A stretch of 64,000 nucleotides of DNA, taken from NCBI GenBank assembly GCA_003313425.1, contig NHZP01000025.1, positions 1 to 64,000 of the forward strand, given 5' to 3'. The position numbers were made by a program, and so were the translations under genes. Below, piece by piece: positions 54,143 to 64,000 of the stretch (its first letter is position 1; every line of letters begins with the position of its first letter). Source of the DNA: Pseudopyrenochaeta lycopersici. Its lineage: Eukaryota; Ascomycota; Dothideomycetes; Pleosporales; Pseudopyrenochaetaceae. The notes beneath the pieces are model-generated. The model had not been told where the DNA came from. It searched no databases and saw only the letters and a list, made by a program, of their open reading frames with translations.

Positions 54143-54933
54143 GAGGGGAGGAAGTAAATGAGGGATGAGCCACCTAATCTGGCGGAAGAGCCGGCTGATT
54201 CCGGCCGTACCACCACACCTTGCCATACGCAATGATTGGCCGGCGCCGGGGCTGGCTTGCAACGCAAGCGACCAGCTGATGCATCCCTGGAGCAACAGCG
54301 CATCGGGTGAAAGTGCTTACTGTCAGCATCATGATGCTTGCAAGTTCTATGGCAGATGGATGGTCGATGCAATCTCTATCCAGATATCACCGTACTTTCT
54401 AGACCTGCCAATAACAACCTCACCGGAAACCTCGCCAGAATCAGCCTATAGATGGCCCTCATACAAGCTCAAGTCGAGAGATACAATTAGGTCAATCAAG
54501 CCTTCCTTTGTAATTGTTCTTGACTAACTATTTATATAGGAACAATTGATCTTGAATCAAGATCAATCAATCAATCAATTCTTGCAAGCGCAGTCATAAG
54601 ATTTTGATTCCGCAATCCTACATCCAATACCACCACTGCATACTCCGTTTACTCCGTTTTGATCGTTAGCTTCAAGCACTGGTCGACCAATCCTGACCCT
54701 CGGAAGTCGGCCGATGTTCGAGACATACGAAGCTCACATGATCGACAATCAGCAAAAAGGCCCTTTTTCATCCTTATCTCGCGAACAGCTGAGCTCAGCC
54801 TCTTCTACTCAGCAACCCACGACCGTTCGTAGCAAACTGACGAAACTGACGGTGCCTGTTGAAACCCCCCAAATCAAGCCTCCACCTCGCCAAAAACCCC
54901 AAATCGCCGATAGGTCAGGTCATATGAACGCAT
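54143..54933. other. intergenic with two doubtful frames
   Basis: A 120-codon frame (54165-54527, plus) and a 74-codon frame with ATG at 54714 (MFETYEAHMIDNQQKGPFSS) have no recognisable motif. The second might be the start of a retroelement gag, but nothing else of one is present. Confidence 0.3.
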
Positions 54934-55336
54934 TGTGACGAAGGTTTGAGCGAGCAACCGTCGTGGAGAAAAGCTTGGAGACACTGCTGCCTCATAGGCA
55001 CCATGTGGACGAATCAGAATATGGTGTGAACGGGCGTTAGCCTTTCACGGTGGGGACTAACGCGAAGGAGAGATAGTACGTGGTGTCAGAAAGCCTATGC
55101 GCTCCACCGGTACGACCCTTGACGTTGCGAGGGGTGATCTATGAATGGAGCTGAGAAACTTAGACGAAGGTATATAAGGTTTGCATGTATGCGATGGTCG
55201 GTCCGAAGGTAGAACCCTGAGGCTTTTAGGCCTAGTAGTGCGAAGTGTTCGAAGGCTTTTGTGTTCGCGATTCTCTGTAATTGAGTGTCATTATCCGCGG
55301 ACCATACTGACTTCACTTCTGTGAGCTTGAACGATA
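54934..55336. mobile_element. possible solo LTR or LTR remnant
   Basis: Starts TGTGACGAAGGTTTGAGCGA after a non-coding join, contains TATATAAGG near 55170 and GC-rich promoter-like spacing, and ends near CTGTGAGCTTGAACG. The layout recalls fungal copia LTRs, whose ends are TGTGACG...CGTCACA, but the 3' end here is not conserved and no target duplication is visible. Low confidence. Confidence 0.28.
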
Positions 55337-55413
55337 ATATCCTGGGGTATACGAGAGTTTTCGGAGCCCTATATCAGGCATTGGTCCACCTAGAACCGAA
55401 CCCCAGATCAAAA

Positions 55414-56334
55414 ATGGCCGACATTCACAATCTACCGTCAACCCTCGACACGCCTTCCCAAACCTTCCACTCAACGTCTAGCACCATGTTGTCCCACTCC
55501 AACATCCACATCCTTACCACCCTCCTCACACTCACCCTACCGGCCGTAACAGCTTTCTACATCCATCAAGACTACCGTGCCTACCTCAGCCTTGGGCCCG
55601 GCGGCACGCCCTCCACACCACTTGGCTACCTCAAAATCAAACTCCTCTCCTTAATCTGCTTACGAGATCCACTTCGACCCTTGCTAATCCCACCGCACTT
55701 CCGGCCGCAGAAAGGCTATCTCAACGACGACGCTCTACCAAGGAGAATAGGTGCAAGGCCAGTAGTACAAGGTGTCGCGCCGCAAAGGCAACAGACGCAA
55801 AAGAGTGATGGGAAGGTGTATGCACTATTGGTCGAAAGGATCAAGGAAACGGCTGGCGACCCGAGGAATCGACTGATGGAGCGAACGTCTTGTTTCGAAA
55901 AGCACAGTTCCGGTCTCTTCACGTCTATACCTATCACACAAACGTGTAGAGGAGAAATATGCCATGCTCACCCCTCAGACGGCTCCATGCACATGACACT
56001 GCACCCCGCGGATGCTAAACTCATGCTAGAGAACGGCTGGGGTGAGCGTCATCCGTTGGCGAGGGGAGGCTGGTGCAGAAGATTCGTTCCGAGAGAGTTC
56101 GTCCTTCTTTACGCACCGAGGGACGAAAGCGAGGTGGATATCGTGATGCGGATTGTGGCTGCGAGCATATGGTGGGTTAGTGGGATTGATGTTAATGGGG
56201 ATGAGGAAGGCTCTAGTAAGAGAAGCGCGGATGTAGCGGCTATTGGGAAGGCTATGGAGGGCAATGAGTGTTGTGCGTGTAAGGTGCATGAGTGGGGCGG
56301 GAGTAAGGGTGGGAAGATGACCGGTGATGCTTGA
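55414..56334 (+). CDS. fungal luciferase-domain protein (306 aa)
   Basis: Start chosen at ATG 55414 (MADIHNLPSTLDTPSQTFHS); a later ATG at 55489 (MLSHSNIHILTT) directly precedes a signal-anchor-like helix (IHILTTLLTLTLPAVTAFYI) and is also possible. The rest is soluble: HQDYRAYLSLGPGGTPSTPL and GYLKIKLLSLICLRDPL, then GEICHAHPSDGSMHMTLHPA, AKLMLENGWGERHPLARGGW, RFVPREFVLLYAPRDESEVD and IVMRIVAASIWWVSG. The CHxHPSDGSxHxxLHPxDA and GWGERHPL blocks are the hallmarks of the fungal luciferase domain (DUF5519-type), a family named for distant likeness and with no proven light reaction. Intronless here. A Gly/Ser/Lys-rich C-terminus with CCACKV ends the protein. Confidence 0.85.
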   Translation: MADIHNLPSTLDTPSQTFHSTSSTMLSHSNIHILTTLLTLTLPAVTAFYIHQDYRAYLSLGPGGTPSTPLGYLKIKLLSLICLRDPLRPLLIPPHFRPQKGYLNDDALPRRIGARPVVQGVAPQRQQTQKSDGKVYALLVERIKETAGDPRNRLMERTSCFEKHSSGLFTSIPITQTCRGEICHAHPSDGSMHMTLHPADAKLMLENGWGERHPLARGGWCRRFVPREFVLLYAPRDESEVDIVMRIVAASIWWVSGIDVNGDEEGSSKRSADVAAIGKAMEGNECCACKVHEWGGSKGGKMTGDA

Positions 56335-57137
56335 AATTCAAACTGAGGCTGGCAGATTGGGAGAAAGGTGGAACCCACAGAATTATCAGCCTCTCATCCC
56401 TTCTTCTCCACCTCTTTAGAGTATTCTTATTTGCAACGGTTTGCTATGTTGGAAGCCGGTCATGTGATCAGGCGACTGGAAACTATATAAGTCAGTCCGG
56501 CTCCCTGAGTCGGACCTCAATCAATCAATCACTTACTCCCTACTACCGATAACATGCTATGTGTCGACACCGGCGCTAAGACCTCGAAACTGGAGCTAAC
56601 GCAGTCTTGGCGGGTGAGATGACCGGGGCGTGTTTAGTATTCCCAGTTAGTTAGGGCAGTCAGGGTGCTAAAGGTCGCGACGCTAAAACTTAGCTTTTAT
56701 TAGCGGCCCGCCTGCTTCAAGGGGTAAGTCTCCGGTCAAATGCCATCAAATCGTAAAGAAATTGGCGGAAGACTTGACATTATAATTGCGAAAACTAGCT
56801 CTGGTTGAGAGAGAGCCAATGAGCTGTCAGAGGCCAAGCCTTCATGATTTTAATCGGAGAGCTCGAGATCGAACTAAAATTACCAAATAAGCCCTAGGTC
56901 CAATGTGTCATTGAAAGACGGCAGAGCCATGCCTTCACAGCCGATCGATGAGGCTCAGCCATAAGCTCTGGAAAAGGATTAATGCTCTTGCCTTGCCCCT
57001 CTGTAGCCTTAGCTTGTTGACGTTTCGCTTCTGTTGTCGTGTACCAATATCGGCTGGCAGGTCTTAGTACACTTGTATTTGAATATATTCGCCTTTCTTC
57101 TCAACTCTACCTATAATCGCCGGGAGCCCGCCAAGCT
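56335..57137. other. intergenic, nothing seen
   Basis: No supported frame. TATATAAG at about 56483 and a CAATCAATCAATC run near 56518 could be promoter elements, but the next gene starts 600 bp away. Confidence 0.4.
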
Positions 57138-59118
57138 ATGGAATATTGCCCCATCAACAAATCTCCAGCAATCCTCCAAAACGAAACCGGGTATATCCCT
57201 CAGGCCCCACGCCCCCATCGATCCCGCTCCCGATCCCTATGGATTCTCTTGCGGGAATGGAAATGGGAGTTTGCTACATGGCTGCTTGGCTCAGGTGCTC
57301 TTGCTGCGATCATCATCCTCCTCATCTGGTTCAAAGATCGATCGCTTAAGGAGTGGACAGCAGATATCCGACTCGCATCCGTTATAGCAGCTCTCTCGCA
57401 ACTTGCACAGTCGGCTCTTCTGTTTTCAGTCTCGTCTTGTATTGGACAGTTAAAATGGGGCTGGCTACGAAAGGAGCGTTCAGCCTTGGACATCGATAAG
57501 TTCGAAGGGGCATCTCGTGGACCCCAAGGCAGCTTGATGCTGCTTCTCAGTACCCGGCCGTGAGCGAATAATCTCATCGAATCCGCTATATATTGACGAA
57601 TATAGGCATCTTGTTTCTATCGGAGCTCTCGCAACGATATTGCTGCTGGGCTTCGCGCCGTTCGCACAACAATCTACCACAATTGTTGTAAGGAAGGTAA
57701 TTGACACTGACTCTCCAAGCAACGCCACGATCGGTCGATCGGTCCAATATACAAACAGCGCCTCGAATACGAGTTTTGTAGATAGAGCTCGAACTTTAGA
57801 CACTTCCAACACTATAATAGGTTCAACCGTGTGTAAGTATACCAGTGGAAGGCTAAATTACAAGAGCTTGACCGACTTTACAATATTGATATTGACCGCT
57901 TCTAGTTCATCCACGGATGGTGAGGGGAATACTATCAGGCATACTTGATGACATCGTGAGTCTCTCAGATGTAACAGGATCTTGTCAAGCCGAGGCATGT
58001 ACATGGGCTCCCTACACCACGCTTGCCGTGTGTGCTTCCATTGAAGATGTTTCCTCCACAGGAACCATTTCCAACCAAATTGTGAACGAATCCACGGTTC
58101 CCGTCTTCTCCTTGTCCGAGACAAAGTGGCAGCCGCTTTCACAACGCTTGACCGTGCCGGACACGTTTTGGGTTGCCAGCCCTTTCACTCATCCAAGTAT
58201 ACTGGGAGACAACTCGAAATTAAGAAACATGGCAGAAGTATTTGTTGCCTACTATCCGCCCTGCAATGAGCAGTCCCAGCCACGATCGAACTGGCGTAAA
58301 GAGCTTGAAGAGGCTGGAAATTGGAAGGCATTCAAAGGCACACTGAATCTGTGTCTCCAGACGCTCAATTCAACTTTCAACTCCACCATGGACACGACTG
58401 TCATCGAAACAAAGACGAACCTGAGCTGGAAAAAAATGCCAGGATCGAGTTCGGACGAAATATTTTGTCTCACGGAGCCACACGATGGTAACGAGTTCTG
58501 CGTCGGAGGTATCGATATGGTGCAATGGTCTACACAAATCTCAAACTCACTTTGGGGCGCCGCCTCCATCTACGAAGATTACGATAATTACTACACTGGT
58601 CAATGGGTGCCCAACATCGTCAACGATGTGATCGGTCCGACACCCGCATATTGCAATCCTGACTTAGGGCAAGGCCTGGGGCTGGAAGGCTTCACACGAA
58701 GGATTGAGAACATCGCCGTCTCCATGACTAACGCGTAAGTCGATTTTCCTTCACTCAATTGTTCTCGGCTAATTCATCTTGAAAATTCAGCATGCGAACC
58801 GCCAATGCAACGTCCCTCGTATTCGGAACGGAATGGACAACCGAGCAGTTCATTGATGTAACCTACCATTGGTTGTCGCTGCCCGCGACTATATACCTTG
58901 CCATTACCATTCTTCTCATCGCCACAGTCATCAAGTCACGGAAGATTCACACACCGCTGTGGAAGTCGTCGCCGTTGGTGCTGCTACAGGCAATGGATCG
59001 CGGGAATGTCATGCAGAAGCTGAAGCAGGTGGAGGAAGAAGCGAAGAACACTTTTGTGCAGCTAAAGTATACCGATGGGAACTGGCATTTGCAGGATGTG
59101 ACCAAAGGACGCTATTGA
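57138..59118 (+). CDS. DUF3176 membrane protein, four exons (601 aa)
   Basis: Exons 57138-57559, 57606-57832, 57906-58734 and 58791-59118 total 1,806 nt; introns 46, 73 and 56 nt, all GT-AG with matching phases. First exon: two helices (WLLGSGALAAIIILLIWFKD; VIAALSQLAQSALLFSVSSC) and the family block IGQLKWGWLRKERSALDIDK, FEGASRGPQGSLMLL. Second exon: another helix (IGALATILLLGFAPFAQQ). Third exon: a large outer domain with N-glycosylation sites and cysteine pairs (GSCQAEACTWAPYTTLAVCA; FCLTEPHDGNEFCVGG). Fourth exon: a final helix (LPATIYLAITILLIATVIKS) and a tail with PLWKSSPLVLLQAM. This is the full DUF3176 layout, including the CxxxxCTW motif. Cellular role unknown; such genes are often near secreted-protein or secondary-metabolism genes. 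Confidence 0.92.
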
Positions 59119-60121
59119 GCGAAGGAGCAAATAGTCTGCCGATGGTGTACGAGGTGGAACGAAAGGGTGCCTTTGAAGGTCGAGGCTGACAGAGGTTTAC
59201 CGATACGTCCAGCTCGCTTATAAACTACGTTACCTCTGTTACCTCTGTTACCTCTTATATGCTAATATATCACGTCTTTTAGTAGCTACCAAAGGACTAT
59301 AAGAAGGTTATATAAGATGGTAAATTCTTTAGGTTAAACTACAGGCGGTGCGGATACACTTTGTTTTGCGCCGCGTTGCCTGTCTGCCATGCCAGCTGCA
59401 GCAGGCATAGCTGCAGAGAAATCGCGGCTGAAACCGAGAAGGATCGAATGAATGAATCGATCAATCAATAAAACAATCACAGAAGAAAGACAATACAACT
59501 CTGCTGCATGCGCGCAGGGACCTTGGACATCCCCAGTGCGCATCGAATTCGTGGGACATTGAAAATAATGCCATTCTGACTTAGTCATAGAGCACAGCCT
59601 CTACTTTCATAGCTCTAGCACATGCTGAAAATAAGTATCAACCTTATTCAAAACGAGCCTTCGCACGTGAATTGTACTGAGTGCTTGGCGTGAATGGCTG
59701 ACGTGAGATTTACCGCAATTTCCCAAAGTGGAAGCCAAGGACAGCCGATTACTATGTTTTACAGCGATGTCTGTTGTGGAGATTATACGCTTGATTAGTC
59801 CAAGGGAGGTATCTATCAGGAGAAACTGCGCTCGTATGCTCCGCTGATGTGCTCATGAGTCCTTAGCTGCAGAGACCGAACGGCAGGGGCCCGCTTACGT
59901 TACTGTCTAACGCTAAGGCTAGTTAAGCCAAAATGCACGCCAAGTACGACAGGGGGCGTTGCGGGGCAAAATTTGCGCATCGTGCTAAGACCGGAAACTG
60001 ATGGTACAACGAGTGTATTACTGCTCAAAGTTCATTGAAGTCTCACAATCGCCGGCAATTCCCCTCTCCAATCTTGTCTCCCTTGCTCAATTTGCCTTTG
60101 CCATTTGTTCGAGGCTCCACT
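59119..60121. other. intergenic, nothing supported
   Basis: Short direct repeat CTCTGTTAC three times at about 59232-59262. No gene. Confidence 0.45.
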
Positions 60122-61925
60122 ATGGGATCACTACCTGAGTTGTCGTGGACAGTAATCGCCTTTTCTGGCTTCACTGCGGCACTGACCTACTTCATTGTCA
60201 GGCTGATCCAACAACGGCGTTTTTATGAGCATTTAGTAGGTCTTATTCCCACTTATTTTCTCTCGCGGCTTGATGCCTGGCAACTTCAATGCATCGAGGA
60301 ATCAGGGGCGGATGGTAAAATTCTCTATACACAGTCTGATCGATTGCGCAATTGACCCTTACACGACTCTTTCGACGCCAACAGCCTCATCTTGAACTGC
60401 GGCATGCCTATACTGACTTCCTATCTAGCCGAAACCACCGCACAATTTCCTCTGGGGTCATCTGAAGCTCATGGGCGAGATATTCAGGATGCTACCGAAG
60501 GATGTCCCTTTCCACGCTCCCATCACAACCATAGCCAACAAGTACAATCTGCCTGGTGTTTGGTACCTAGACCTTTGGCCTGTAGGCCCATGCCAAATGA
60601 TCATAACAGACCCAGACGTTGCACTTCACATTACGGTTGTAAGAAACCATGAGAAGCATGAAGCCGAGAAGCTATTTCTCGACCCTTTGATCGGTGAAAA
60701 GAACATTGTCACCTCAGAAGGGCCGCGTTGGAAGCACCTGCACAAAATGCTCAGCCCCGCCTTTGCCATCTCGCACATCAGTAATATGAGGGGAATGGTT
60801 GCAGACGAGGTCATGAAGTTCCGCTCCATCCTGGATAAGTTGGCAGGGTCTAGGGAAGTGTTCAAGCTCGAGAAATTCACTCAGCATTTAACATTCGATG
60901 TCATTGGCGAAGCGACGTTCGGCCACTCGCTCGAGGCCCAGAGCAATGGTAGTCCCGCTCTGCAATATTTCGAGGATATGTGCCGCGCATTCATGATCGA
61001 ACGCGAGTCGTGGAATTTCGTCAGAAGCTTCTTTGCCAGCAGGGAGCGACGAGCAGCTAGCCAAAAACTAGATACAGCGCTCGCAGAGCTTGTTAAGAAG
61101 AGATTCGATGTCCTGCAGCGAGGCAATGTGGATCTAAGTATGAACCGCGGTCTCAGTATCATGGATCTTATCCTGCGAGAACATTTGGAGGAGATACGCC
61201 AGTCGGGAAAACAAGGGCTCGATCCCGAGTTCCTTGCAAATGCCCTCACACAGGTCAAAACATTACTCATCGCAGGCACTGCCACGACTTCAGATACCCT
61301 CTGCTTCACCTTCATGTTTCTCTCTGTTCGCCCCGAAGTCGTCCGAAAATTACGCGAGGAGCACGATCGCGTCTTCGCTTCCGGCATTGATGCGACGTAC
61401 GAAATGCTACAGTCGGATCCATATAAACTCAACGACCTCGAGTATACAACCAACGTGATCAAAGAAGTGCTGCGATTTTATCCTGCAGGGTTTACTGCCC
61501 GTCGAGAAGACTCGACCGGGTTCATCACATATCAAGGTCGACAATACTCCACCAAGGGGCACATGCTCTGCCCTGTCCAGCTCACCATGCACATGAACCC
61601 ACAAATCTTTCCGAATCCGACCACATTTGATCCGGATCGTTACACACGTGATGACTTCAAGCGACACGCATGGAGACCGTTTGAGAGAGGTCCGAGGGCC
61701 TGCCTTGGTCAACCATTGGCCATGGACGAGCTGAAGATTACTTTACTTTTGACGGTCAGGGATTTCAACTTTACGTGTGCGGACCTCAAGCCGAATACGA
61801 CGCCACGAGTCTCTTGGACGGACCTGGATCTTACGTTTGGTGATCGGGCATTCCAGGAGTTTGTCTTTGAGGCAAAACCGAGAGATGGTATGCCAATGAC
61901 GGTGGAGAAATCCAGCTGGTCATAG
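60122..61925 (+). CDS. cytochrome P450 monooxygenase, CYP59-like
   Basis: Exon 1 (60122-60235) encodes a signal-anchor (LSWTVIAFSGFTAALTYFIV) for the ER membrane; a 193-nt intron (GTAGGT...TAG) leads to exon 2 (60429-61925), which opens PKPPHNFLWGHLKLMGEIFR, the usual proline-rich hinge. Total 536 residues. Heme-binding loop FERGPRACLG with the ligand Cys at about residue 463; I-helix AGTATTSDT at about 320; ExxR as EVLR at about 384; PERF-type segment FDPDRY. The C-helix region (NIVTSEGPRWKHLHKMLSPA, FAISHISNMRGM) recalls the CYP59 enzymes such as sterigmatocystin StcS, so I infer an oxidase of a hydrophobic metabolite, not a named reaction. No polyketide synthase or other cluster gene lies in the window. 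Confidence 0.92.
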
Positions 61926-62726
61926 AGACCTCTTCTTAACCAAGCTGGATACGGAGATGCGCATGGGCGGAGTTGGATTCGCTCCAAGTTCATGAAATCC
62001 ATCTGTACGCAGGGTAGCGGTGAAAAGTCATGTATATTCCCCCGTGTGTGTATTTGAAGTGAGGCTAATATACATGTAGGAATAGACCGATTCGTCAGTA
62101 GTAAACCACATGGCTGTAGGTGTCCTAAGCTTACACCATCAAGAGCACTTGTAACTAACATGCGGCGGCTATTGCTCGAGCCTGACATGGGCCCACATAG
62201 AACGGCAAAGTGGAGGGATCGGCTTAGGTGTTAGCACTGTTGTCTCTCGTTAGACTTTTATTGTGCTATTGCGCTAATTTTCCAAAGACGGTTCTATTGA
62301 CGAAGAACCAAAACTTCTGGGATACGTTCCTTCTCTGAATGGTGTTGTCGACCCGCCACTGGCGAAGATGTTGTATTAACCTTATATGGACCTAAGACAT
62401 GCATGTATGCCCCACAGTGACTGACGTATCAAAAGAGGAGAACAATAACTTTTGCGGCAAATGACCGCCTTACCACTGCTTGGCGTAATAATTCCCCATC
62501 TACCACTGTTTTCAATACACTACCACACATGTGACCTCGGCTAAAAAAGGACCGAAATACCACTGTTTCTTCCCCATTTCTTCCCCAAATGCCACTATTT
62601 CGTTAGTAGCCTCACCTCTTACATTAGCGCTTGAGTAGCTTAGAACGCGTCCGACGCGATTTAAAATGGACGCGTTTTATCGTAAAATCGCGAGTTGTTG
62701 CGACAAAATAATTACGAAGAGTTACA
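61926..62726. other. intergenic; likely holds the 5' end of Mutator-like element 2
   Basis: Between 62460 and 62600 a TACCACTGTTT-like motif recurs four or five times, as subterminal repeats might. The outer terminus and target duplication cannot be fixed without the other end. Confidence 0.4.
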
Positions 62727-64000
62727 ATGGAGACCTCCCAGGGGCTTCCTAATACGCTATATGTTGGGCAGACGTTTATATCAATCCAGGCCGCAAAAGA
62801 GGCAGTTTTTCACGTTATGGCCTCCCAGAGGCTCTCTTTTAAAGTAACATCCAGCGACCCAACGAGATTCCACGCTAGTTGCCGTTCTAGCAGCGACACA
62901 GGGTGCAAATTCTTCATTCGAATCGCCTATATGAACCGATCCGACCACTTTGAGCTTCGAAAGTTCGTCCCTCATACCTGCGACCTTAGCTCCCATCACG
63001 ACTGGAAAGCATCAAGCTCTGCGAGGCTTATTGCCCACCGGCATGGGGATATGGTTAAGAGCGATTTTCAAACAAAGCCGCGCCAGATCCAGAATGCTGA
63101 AAGACTTCAGCACTCAAATCAGATATCGTATAAGCAGGCGTGGCGCGCAAAGAAGGAGATCCAAAAGAGTACCTTTATGGACACAGAGAAGTCCTTCCAG
63201 CTTATCTTTCCATTCCTTGAGGCCATTACGGATAGCGGCTTAGACTCGAATACGGAGCTGGACGACGAAGGAAACTACGCCACTTCAAGGGCGAACGCTG
63301 CCATATCTAGGGATGACGATGGAACCTTTGAATGGTGCCACGTGGCACCACGAGCTTGTATTCATGCATTTTGGCACTCCCGGAAGTTCATTTGTGTTGA
63401 TGGTGCCCATATGAAATCGGACAACAACCTAGTTCTTCTTGTTATAACAATGCTTGACTCTAATGAGGAGATCCTGCCATTAATGTGGGGGTTCGCCAGA
63501 AGCGAGTCTAAAGAATCGTGGCTCAACTTTCTCCATGGTTTTAGGGAATATTTTCTGGACAACCTTGAGACGACTGAGCAAGAACGTACCAATTTTGAAT
63601 ATCTTACAATCGTCAGCGACCGGGCAAAGGGTCTAATTCCAGCTATCTCGGAGGTATTCCCCAAAGCTTTCCATTATTGCTGCATACAACATCTTGCGGA
63701 GAACGTCGGAAACGAATACGGAAAGAAAGTCGAGAGGATATTCCGAGCTGCTTGCCTAGTCGACACTAAGGCGAAGTTTAAAGCTTGTCTTGACCAAATT
63801 GAGTCTCTGTCAGCTCCCGCGCGTCACTACCTCGATCATATCGATAGAGAGCATTACGCAACATCATACGCACCACTGGTCGACTTCCCACGGTTTGGGC
63901 AAACATGTTCCAACATCTCCGAGTCAGTAAACAGCGCATGGATGGAGGCTCGTAACCTACCAATACTCCATTCACTCCACCATCTATGGACATACATGAT
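62727..64000 (+). CDS. Mutator-like transposase 2, 5' part, runs off the window
   Basis: ATG 62727 opens a frame without stops to the last base (about 425 codons). N-terminus: MuDR-type zinc DNA-binding domain (YVGQTFISIQAAKEAVFHVM; FHASCRSSSDTGCKFFIRIA; LRKFVPHTCDLSSHH, giving C-C-C-H). Core: HSRKFICVDGAHMKSDNNLV (first Asp), EEILPLMWGFARSESKESWL, YLTIVSDRAKGLIPAISEVF (second Asp) and AFHYCCIQHLAENV (CxxH). This is a different lineage from the FAR1-type element at 42977. The third catalytic Glu and SWIM region would lie beyond the edge, although ESVNSAWMEARNLP at about residue 400 already begins that part. No lesion is seen in the visible portion. Confidence 0.9.
   Translation, partial: METSQGLPNTLYVGQTFISIQAAKEAVFHVMASQRLSFKVTSSDPTRFHASCRSSSDTGCKFFIRIAYMNRSDHFELRKFVPHTCDLSSHHDWKASSSARLIAHRHGDMVKSDFQTKPRQIQNAERLQHSNQISYKQAWRAKKEIQKSTFMDTEKSFQLIFPFLEAITDSGLDSNTELDDEGNYATSRANAAISRDDDGTFEWCHVAPRACIHAFWHSRKFICVDGAHMKSDNNLVLLVITMLDSNEEILPLMWGFARSESKESWLNFLHGFREYFLDNLETTEQERTNFEYLTIVSDRAKGLIPAISEVFPKAFHYCCIQHLAENVGNEYGKKVERIFRAACLVDTKAKFKACLDQIESLSAPARHYLDHIDREHYATSYAPLVDFPRFGQTCSNISESVNSAWMEARNLPILHSLHHLWTYM

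Noticed and set aside
54934..55336. A certain copia LTR
   Set aside because: The start and a TATA-like box fit, but the 3' end is not conserved and no target duplication is found, so it is listed only as a possibility.
60122..61925. A secondary-metabolite gene cluster around the CYP59-like P450
   Set aside because: Neighbours are a DUF3176 gene and transposons; no synthase, terpene cyclase, transporter or cluster regulator is visible within the window.
1..64000. tRNA, rRNA, CRISPR or bacterial-type operon features
   Set aside because: No tRNA-like A/B box pair with a foldable arm, no rRNA stretch and no spaced direct-repeat array was seen by eye; the genome is eukaryotic.

Overview
The window is filamentous-ascomycete (Pezizomycotina-type) chromosomal DNA. 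This rests on short GT-AG introns of about 43-75 nt with fungal branch-point-like motifs, and on fungal gene families: a DUF3723-like protein, a DUF3176 membrane protein, an Rds1/ferritin-like secreted protein, a divergent vacuolar Ca2+/H+ exchanger, a luciferase-domain protein, a glycogenin-like GT8 and a CYP59-like P450. I could not narrow it below class; Dothideomycetes is only a guess. The region looks accessory: long gene-poor stretches, broken genes and many DNA transposons.

Region 1-31 kb is gene-poor. It holds a degenerate patatin-like relic (1.3-2.2 kb), a SUR7/PalI-like four-helix protein (2.6-3.3 kb), and a DUF3723-like gene (3.8-9.7 kb, minus) cut in two by a 3,005-bp hAT element. 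That element has a perfect 8-bp target duplication, and removing it restores one 922-codon reading frame. Then come a kinase-fold-like gene (10-10.9 kb), several unrecognised genes, the CAX-like transporter (17.9-19.4 kb), the Rds1-like gene (21-22.8 kb) and a 196-bp MITE with ~60-bp inverted repeats (26.4 kb).

Region 31-54 kb is a transposon graveyard with some fresh copies. The two halves of a pogo/Fot1-like element lie 6.6 kb apart (31.3-32.5 and 39.1-39.65 kb). Between them are an intact hAT (32.5-35.5 kb), a three-exon unknown gene, a solo LTR inside a minisatellite, and a C2H2 zinc-finger relic. Next are a second pogo-like element with 2.1 kb between TA sites, an apparently intact Mutator-like element with 9-bp target duplications, and a Tc1-like relic whose single reading frame is broken only by eight TAG codons. 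A third and a fourth hAT follow. A glycogenin-like GT8 gene survives as a ~1-kb island between those last two hATs.

Region 54-64 kb holds a possible LTR remnant, the luciferase-domain gene, the DUF3176 gene, the P450, and at the right edge the first 425 codons of a second Mutator-like transposase that runs off the window.

The clearest results are structural. Three hAT elements have exact 8-bp target duplications and the Mutator-like element an exact 9-bp one. The four hATs form a decay series: intact, one frameshift, one frameshift plus one stop, many stops. Insertions have directly broken one host gene and hemmed in another. Splice models were built by eye from reading-frame continuity and are not backed by transcripts.
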